From contig NZ_JARFPL010000010.1 in the NCBI RefSeq assembly GCF_029167205.1, forward strand, positions 11,812 to 75,811: a DNA stretch of 64,000 nt, written 5' to 3'. Shown one piece after another: positions 60,501-64,000 of this stretch. How positions within the stretch are numbered: position 1 is the first letter of the stretch; every line of letters begins with the position of its first letter. The notes beneath the pieces were generated by a model. That model had not been told where the DNA came from. It saw only the letters and a list, made by a program, of their open reading frames with translations, and searched no databases. The stretch is from Methanocrinis alkalitolerans. Lineage in GTDB: Archaea > Halobacteriota > Methanosarcinia > Methanotrichales > Methanotrichaceae. The position numbers and the translations under genes are program-made.

Positions 60501-60773
60501 GTCGCCGTCGAGAGGGTCGAGAAGATCTACGCCGGGAGCCCCAACGTCCTCGACTACATGAAGCGGGGAGAGGTGAGCCTCATCATCAACACCCCGACTA
60601 CGAAGCAGTCGGTGAGGGACGGCTTCCAGATCCGGCGGAACGCCGTCGACTACCACGTCCCCTACATAACGACGGTCCAGGCGGCCCGGGCTGCGGCTCA
60701 GGCGATCGAGATAGCCAAGTCCGGCGAGATCACCATCAAGCCCCTCAACGAGTACCATCAGGAAGTCCGGTAA
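57561..60773 (+). CDS. carB: Carbamoyl phosphate synthase large subunit
   Basis: A 1070-residue enzyme with two homologous ATP-grasp halves. The first half begins KKVLLIGSGPIQIGQAAEFD and the second KKVLIIGSGPIRIGQGIEFD. Each has FVNPR/NPRSSR-type motifs (EVNPRVSRSSALASKATG, EANPRSSRTIPFVSKTVG). The C-terminal MGS-like domain, the allosteric part, is present (about 930-1070, EGIVFISVRDEDKGAIAEVA). The ATG at 57561 has GGAGG directly upstream, and carA and carB are coupled. Confidence 0.97.
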   Translation: MPKRPEIKKVLLIGSGPIQIGQAAEFDFSGSQACKSLREEGVEVVLVNSNPATIMTDPEMAERIYIEPLVPDVVAKIIERERPDGIIAGIGGQTGLNITSELAEGGVLERFGVEVLGTSVDAIRETEDRDLFKTAMIRIGEPVPKSRAVETMEEAQEALAELGLPLIIRPAYTLGGSGGGAAETEEDYYRIVDMGMKRSRIHQVLVEESLVGWTELEYEVMRDKNDTCITICNMENMDPMGIHTGESIVVTPIQTLSDEEVQTLRTAAINIIRALKIEGGCNIQFAAKDGEYRVIEVNPRVSRSSALASKATGYPIARVTAKIAIGMTLDEIRNDVTGETPASFEPAVDYVVMKIPRWPFDKFTKADKTLTTAMKSTGEVMAIGRSYEEALMKAVRSLEIDMDLGYAGKYEPWTDEEVRSLLSTPTDERLFAIYQALRRGISVEEIADLTKIHPYFIWRIENIIAMEDEIAGSFSVPILRKAKRMGFTDDRIARILGRGCKEISDLRIDNGILPTFKMVDTCAAEFEAKTPYYYSSYEEECELAPTDEKKVLIIGSGPIRIGQGIEFDYSTVHAVQALREEGIEAHIANNNPETVSTDYDTSDKLFFEPLTLEDVMNIIEKERHFGVMVQFGGQTAMNLAIPLEKEISRRGLDTKILGTSPEKIDMAEDRERFNLALQKMGIPQPEAGYAISPEEAKAEARRIGYPVLVRPSYVLGGRAMEIVYDERELVVYMREAVRVSPEHPILIDDFLQNAVEIDVDAVCDGRDVLIGAIMEHIEEAGIHSGDSACIIPPQTIPPAVLDTVRDYVKKIALALEVKGLLNIQMAYKDGIVYVLEANPRSSRTIPFVSKTVGIPLAKIAASVMAGKSLAELGYTHEPAVPYVSVKEVLLPFEKLPGADTLLGPEMRSTGEVMGIDRVPGLAFFKAELSADNPLPTEGIVFISVRDEDKGAIAEVARKLTESDLSIIATEGTAEFLTKMGVAVERVEKIYAGSPNVLDYMKRGEVSLIINTPTTKQSVRDGFQIRRNAVDYHVPYITTVQAARAAAQAIEIAKSGEITIKPLNEYHQEVR

Positions 60774-61002
60774 GAAGGATCCGGGCCGGCGTAGTTGGGG
60801 TGCGAGAAGTAGGTGGGGGCGACGAGACGTGGTTTAGGGGCGGGAATTGAGGAGTAGAGGCGCGAAGATGGGTGGCGGCGTGGCGGCAGCAGGTGCTGGG
60901 GGCAGCAGGTGCCACCGAATCCCGCCCCGGCACCCCCCTCAAGCTCGCCTCAGACCGAAGGGTTTATCTTCGAAAAGCCCAGTGGGTGCATCCGTCGTTT
61001 GT

Positions 61003-61076
61003 GGGCTCGTGGTCTAGCTGGTTATGACATCGCCTTGACATGGCGGGGATCATGCGTTCGAATCGCATCGAGCCCA
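61003..61076 (+). tRNA. tRNA-Val (GAC)
   Basis: Acceptor GGGCTCG pairs with CGAGCCC, the anticodon stem CGCCTT/ATGGCG holds GAC, and the T-arm has GTTCGAATC. The discriminator is A. No CCA is encoded. Confidence 0.92.
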
Positions 61077-61085
61077 CCTAAAACT

Positions 61086-61159
61086 GCCCAGGTAGCTCAG
61101 TCCGGGAGAGCGTCAGACTGAAGATCTGAATGTCCCCGGTTCGAATCCGGGTCTGGGCA
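61086..61159 (+). tRNA. tRNA-Phe (GAA)
   Basis: Acceptor GCCCAGG pairs with TCTGGGC (last pair G-U), the anticodon stem CAGACT/GATCTG holds GAA, and the T-arm is CCCCGGTTCGAATCCGGG. It is nine bases after tRNA-Val, so one transcript is likely. The accessory region starts just downstream, as seen at many integration sites. Confidence 0.93.
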
Positions 61160-61730
61160 CTAATTTACCTGTAAGTCTTGTGTTTTTCGGACGAGGGCTC
61201 GGAGTGAAAAGCGGGTGCCATTGAGAGGTTCTCGCTTTTTCTCTGTGTATTTCACATGCCCATTTTAGAAGCTCATCGATCCGATAAGATGTACCAGTTA
61301 TAATCGCGCTTTACATTACCCGAGGTCATGCCCACAGATCACTAAAGCGTTAGGGCGATTGAGAATAGGATATAATATTTTTACAATTAAATTTCCGGCG
61401 CTAATGGCGTGGCAAAAAGATGTGATCCTCCTCAACCGTCCTATATATCGTTCATCGTCTCTATGAATCCTTACGTACGTCTCCATGCTTCTCGAAGTCA
61501 TCCCGTATTACTGGCAATAAAGGATGTGGAACGGGATTTTCGCACGCGTTTACTAGTAATTTTAGATTTATATGTTAGCGAAGGCTCGCACGCATAGTCA
61601 GATATCTCTATCCTGAATTTTATTCGCGAATCCTATTAAGAATCCCTTGGATAGCTTGAGGCTTACTATGCCTAAACATGCGATATAGTATTATAGGGAA
61701 TCATAGGAATACCTGTTTCCTGGAGATATT
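61160..61730. other. AT-rich spacer between tRNA-Phe and the GHKL gene
   Basis: A 571-bp stretch with low GC and no supported gene. Composition changes sharply from the GC-rich carAB/tRNA side. No copy of the tRNA 3' end or any integrase is seen within the window. It may be the edge of a genomic island. Confidence 0.6.
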
Positions 61731-62528
61731 ATGTCAGTGCTGGCTGGGTTGAATTTAGTAGATGATTATTACCAATTCGCGAGATTAAAGTCAAATGCGT
61801 GTCGTAAGGGGCATTTGGACTTATCGAATGAAACATGGTTTTATCCAACATCCCTTCTACCGCTAGGTATTTTCAAGATGAAACATCCAGAAATTCGTGT
61901 CACCCGGCCGAAAGATGCGGCTGTTTGTAATTATTTCGATATAATTACTGGGCATAGAGAGATAATGCCCGGCAAGAGTTACATCCCGATTATCAACATG
62001 CCTAAACGCGAAGACGAGCGTGATAAGGCGCTTGAGCAATTAAATGATTTCTGTTCTACTCGTGTAGGCGGTAAAACCGCATTTTTGTATTTTATTGGCG
62101 AGTTGGTGGATAATATTTACGAGCATTCACGCTTCTCAACTGCATATATAATGGCTCAAAAATATGAGGCTAAGGGATTTACGGAGGTTTGCATAATAGA
62201 TGATGGAATTTCTATACCAAAATCGTATGAAAACACGGGAATAAAGGTAAATAGCGATAAACATGCTTTAGAATTAGCATTAATGGGGATGTCGACAAAA
62301 GTTGATAAAGAGCGAGGTCATGGCTTACGCTCTTCGGTAAGGCTAATTACCGAAGGTTACCAAGGTACGTGTTTTATTGTCTCAGGAAATGGGGTTTTAG
62401 AGGCAAATAATTATATAGGCAAAACTTTTAGTAGTATAGACGAGGAACGCGTATATAGTGGAACTTTGATTAGCACACGCCTGCCATTTCAGAGAGGGGA
62501 TGTAAATGTGTATGACTATGTCGAATGA
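61731..62528 (+). CDS. GHKL-type ATPase (anti-sigma/histidine-kinase-like)
   Basis: A 265-residue protein. The ATP-binding fold is in the second half: the N-box LYFIGELVDNIYEHS (about 119-133, with Glu124 and Asn128), the G1-like VCIIDDGISIP (about 153-163) and the G2-like ERGHGLRSSVRLI (about 194-206). The first 90 residues are an unrecognised domain. No His phosphoacceptor domain is present. It overlaps a STAS-like gene by 23 bp, so the two are coupled. Codon use is AT-rich compared with the window, suggesting transfer. Confidence 0.78.
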   Translation: MSVLAGLNLVDDYYQFARLKSNACRKGHLDLSNETWFYPTSLLPLGIFKMKHPEIRVTRPKDAAVCNYFDIITGHREIMPGKSYIPIINMPKREDERDKALEQLNDFCSTRVGGKTAFLYFIGELVDNIYEHSRFSTAYIMAQKYEAKGFTEVCIIDDGISIPKSYENTGIKVNSDKHALELALMGMSTKVDKERGHGLRSSVRLITEGYQGTCFIVSGNGVLEANNYIGKTFSSIDEERVYSGTLISTRLPFQRGDVNVYDYVE

Positions 62529-62832
62529 AGCGATTCTGTACCTAAGAGAGCTGATCTCAACAAATCTGGCATTCAGGCGTAGCGCAGACGATTTTTTCGA
62601 TCATTTGAATAATCTAAATGAATCGAAAATTGTGGTTGATTTTTCTGGTATCGAATCGATAACTAGATCATTTGTGCACCAGTATATAATAAATAAGCAG
62701 AAAACCGATAAGCAAATCATAGATATCAACGTCCCCCGAGATATTATGCCGATGTTTGAATTGGTTGAGCGACAGAGGTCGGCGCAAAGAACCTCACCGC
62801 AGAACCAGATTTCGTTGATCCACGTGATCTGA
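62506..62832 (+). CDS. STAS-like (DUF4325-type) protein
   Basis: A 108-residue protein with a STAS-like core: SKIVVDFSGIESITRSFVHQ (about 39-58) is like the DUF4325 consensus, in which a Ser/Thr in the SITxSFV loop could be a phosphorylation site. The start ATG has AGAGAGGGG six bases upstream and overlaps the GHKL ATPase gene. Kinase/STAS pairs are known in anti-sigma switches; the role here is unknown. It ends with a Gln/Ser-rich tail. Confidence 0.65.
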   Translation: MCMTMSNEAILYLRELISTNLAFRRSADDFFDHLNNLNESKIVVDFSGIESITRSFVHQYIINKQKTDKQIIDINVPRDIMPMFELVERQRSAQRTSPQNQISLIHVI

Positions 62833-63248
62833 GAAAGCTGACGACAAATGAAAGGGTGGCGATCATCACCTAAACGGTCTCAGCGGGTAGCACTCAGGAC
62901 GAGAGCGACGAGCGACTCGATTCTTTCGGGCTTCCTCTTCGTCTCCAGGATAAAGAGACATCACCCTCCACTGGCGAAGGGGTTAGATGTACCTTTTCTT
63001 GCGGAAAATGGCCGTAAAACTTAAAATAATCGTCTCATATAAAAATCAAAGGCGCGCGCCGACAAGAGATAGTCGCCCATGGGACGCTTCACAAGCCTGC
63101 AATAGTACCATGGGCCAGTACTTTAGATCGGTGCATTTTCCACTGCAAGATAGAGGTAGTCTGTCAAATACCCCTGCTGGTTCTACGTCAGGTTCCCTTT
63201 GCGGAGTCCGGTTCTGGGATACTTGGTCGGCGGCGTCGGGGATATGGA
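62833..63248. other. Intergenic region, no supported gene
   Basis: A 416-bp gap between the STAS-like gene and the convergent DUF4417 gene. Open frames here lack SD sites and have odd composition. I see no tRNA fragment or recognisable repeat. Confidence 0.5.
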
Positions 63249-63995
63249 TCAAAGTATCTCCTCGTAGTCTAACAGAGTCTTGCTTTTGGGCGAGGATATG
63301 GCCGCTTCGACCTTTCTCGCCGCCTTCCCCCCGCCGACGTTCCGCAAGTAGGCCTGCTGATGAGCTGGAGTCCCGATCCAGCCGTGATCCCGGCATACCT
63401 CTAGATCGGACTCCTCCCCACAGATCACCCAAAGGAGGATCTCATCGGTCTCGGCGTGCTCCTCTGCCAAAACTGCCTCGGCGATCACCTTCTCGATCCC
63501 GTGAGACCCGAAGGCATAAGTGGCGTAAGCCTTCCACCCATCCGGAACCCCGAGAAGGGCATAATCCCGGTATCGGGGGGCGACAGCCAGATCAGCCCAT
63601 ACCTCGATCCCGTGGGTTTGCCAGTACCTCGATAACCAACGCTTGCGGTAAAGATGCCACAGGAAGACCGCGAAGGGCATCTCGTCGTTGGTGGAGAAGT
63701 TGGGCTCGGCTACAGCATGGCATCCCGAGTTGACCACCGGCGCCGGGTTCTTCCACAGGGACTCGAAGCGATAGTCGTCGGTGTAAAAATGGAACGTCCC
63801 GCCCTCGATCCGGTCCCTCCTCGCCTTCGCGCCCCATCGATTCGTGGGGAGTTCTAACCCACGGGGTTGTACATCCTTCGAGAGGAGGGGTATCGAGAGG
63901 GCGTTATCACTAGGCCAGATCCAGTCCCCGACGTCCCCCGCCGTTAACTTGGTCCTCGTTTCTGCCTCGCCGAGGAGAGGCCGCAGGTCGATCAC
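63249..63995 (-). CDS. DUF4417 family protein (possibly 5'-truncated by the window)
   Basis: A protein of 248 residues or more. FHFYTDDYRFESLWKNPA (about 68-85), then NFSTNDEMPFAVFLWHLYRK, RWLSRYWQTHGIEVWADLAV and ALLGVPDGWKAYATYAFGSH match the DUF4417 family, which is found in phages and mobile elements. No known activity. A GTG at 63995 can serve as start, but the frame remains open to the window edge, so the gene may begin outside. It supports a mobile origin for this end. Confidence 0.7.
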   Translation of the reverse strand: MIDLRPLLGEAETRTKLTAGDVGDWIWPSDNALSIPLLSKDVQPRGLELPTNRWGAKARRDRIEGGTFHFYTDDYRFESLWKNPAPVVNSGCHAVAEPNFSTNDEMPFAVFLWHLYRKRWLSRYWQTHGIEVWADLAVAPRYRDYALLGVPDGWKAYATYAFGSHGIEKVIAEAVLAEEHAETDEILLWVICGEESDLEVCRDHGWIGTPAHQQAYLRNVGGGKAARKVEAAISSPKSKTLLDYEEIL

Positions 63996-64000
63996 ATCTT

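Overview
The window comes from a GC-rich euryarchaeal methanogen, most likely a Methanothrix (Methanosaeta), possibly close to M. harundinacea. This placement is inferred from gene content, not from a database match. Supporting features are an A-type ATP synthase operon, archaeal fibrillarin, NikR, Orc1/Cdc6 with origin recognition boxes, RaSEA (archaeosine synthesis), a methanogen-type thymidylate synthase, UPF0216 and UPF0147 proteins, and an anaerobic (Cbi) corrin pathway. tRNA genes carry no encoded CCA, and SD-led GTG and TTG starts are common.

Layout. 0-4 kb: fibrillarin, NikR, three unplaced conserved proteins and a GNAT acetyltransferase. 4-14.6 kb: one long minus-strand operon for the A1AO ATP synthase in the order H-I-K-E-C-F-A-B-D. 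It is followed without a break by DUF22-like and UPF0216 proteins and three small genes, two of them short membrane proteins. 15-24 kb: a secreted seven-repeat beta-propeller, then a tandemly duplicated module of a double-domain universal stress protein plus a DUF1646 transporter, an AT-rich array of 30-bp repeats and a third Usp. 23.7-28 kb: RaSEA with a disrupted 5' end, a thioredoxin reductase-like enzyme, two tiny membrane proteins, a decayed gene and tRNA-Gly.

28-33 kb: orc1/cdc6 next to a probable replication origin. It has inverted groups of origin recognition boxes around AT-rich DNA and a perfect array of 13-bp repeats, with further box-like sites up to 32.8 kb. 32.8-39.6 kb: a cobalamin operon, cbiT-L-F-G-H-C-D-E, containing a double-domain CbiH and a cbiG with no canonical start codon. 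39.6-44.3 kb: a PD-(D/E)XK protein, thymidylate synthase, a lipoprotein hydrolase, then an oxidative stress group (SOD, a small monooxygenase-like protein, peroxiredoxin) with a divergent Fur/PerR-type regulator.

44.4-53 kb: an NYN-domain protein, UMP kinase, a 1001-residue metallophosphoesterase-STAND-TPR protein, adenylate kinase, a dolichol-kinase-like membrane protein and glycyl-tRNA synthetase. 53-61 kb: an aminoadipate semialdehyde dehydrogenase facing a saccharopine dehydrogenase-like gene, then carA-carB and tRNA-Val and tRNA-Phe. Beyond tRNA-Phe the composition drops to AT-rich and an accessory segment begins: a GHKL ATPase overlapping a STAS-like (DUF4325-type) gene, and a DUF4417 protein at the edge.

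The points most worth following are the origin architecture, the duplicated NtpK-like rotor subunit with a single carboxylate, the metallophosphoesterase-STAND-TPR protein and the GHKL/STAS-like pair beside tRNA-Phe. The last two are candidate defence or signalling systems, which is inference from domain architecture.
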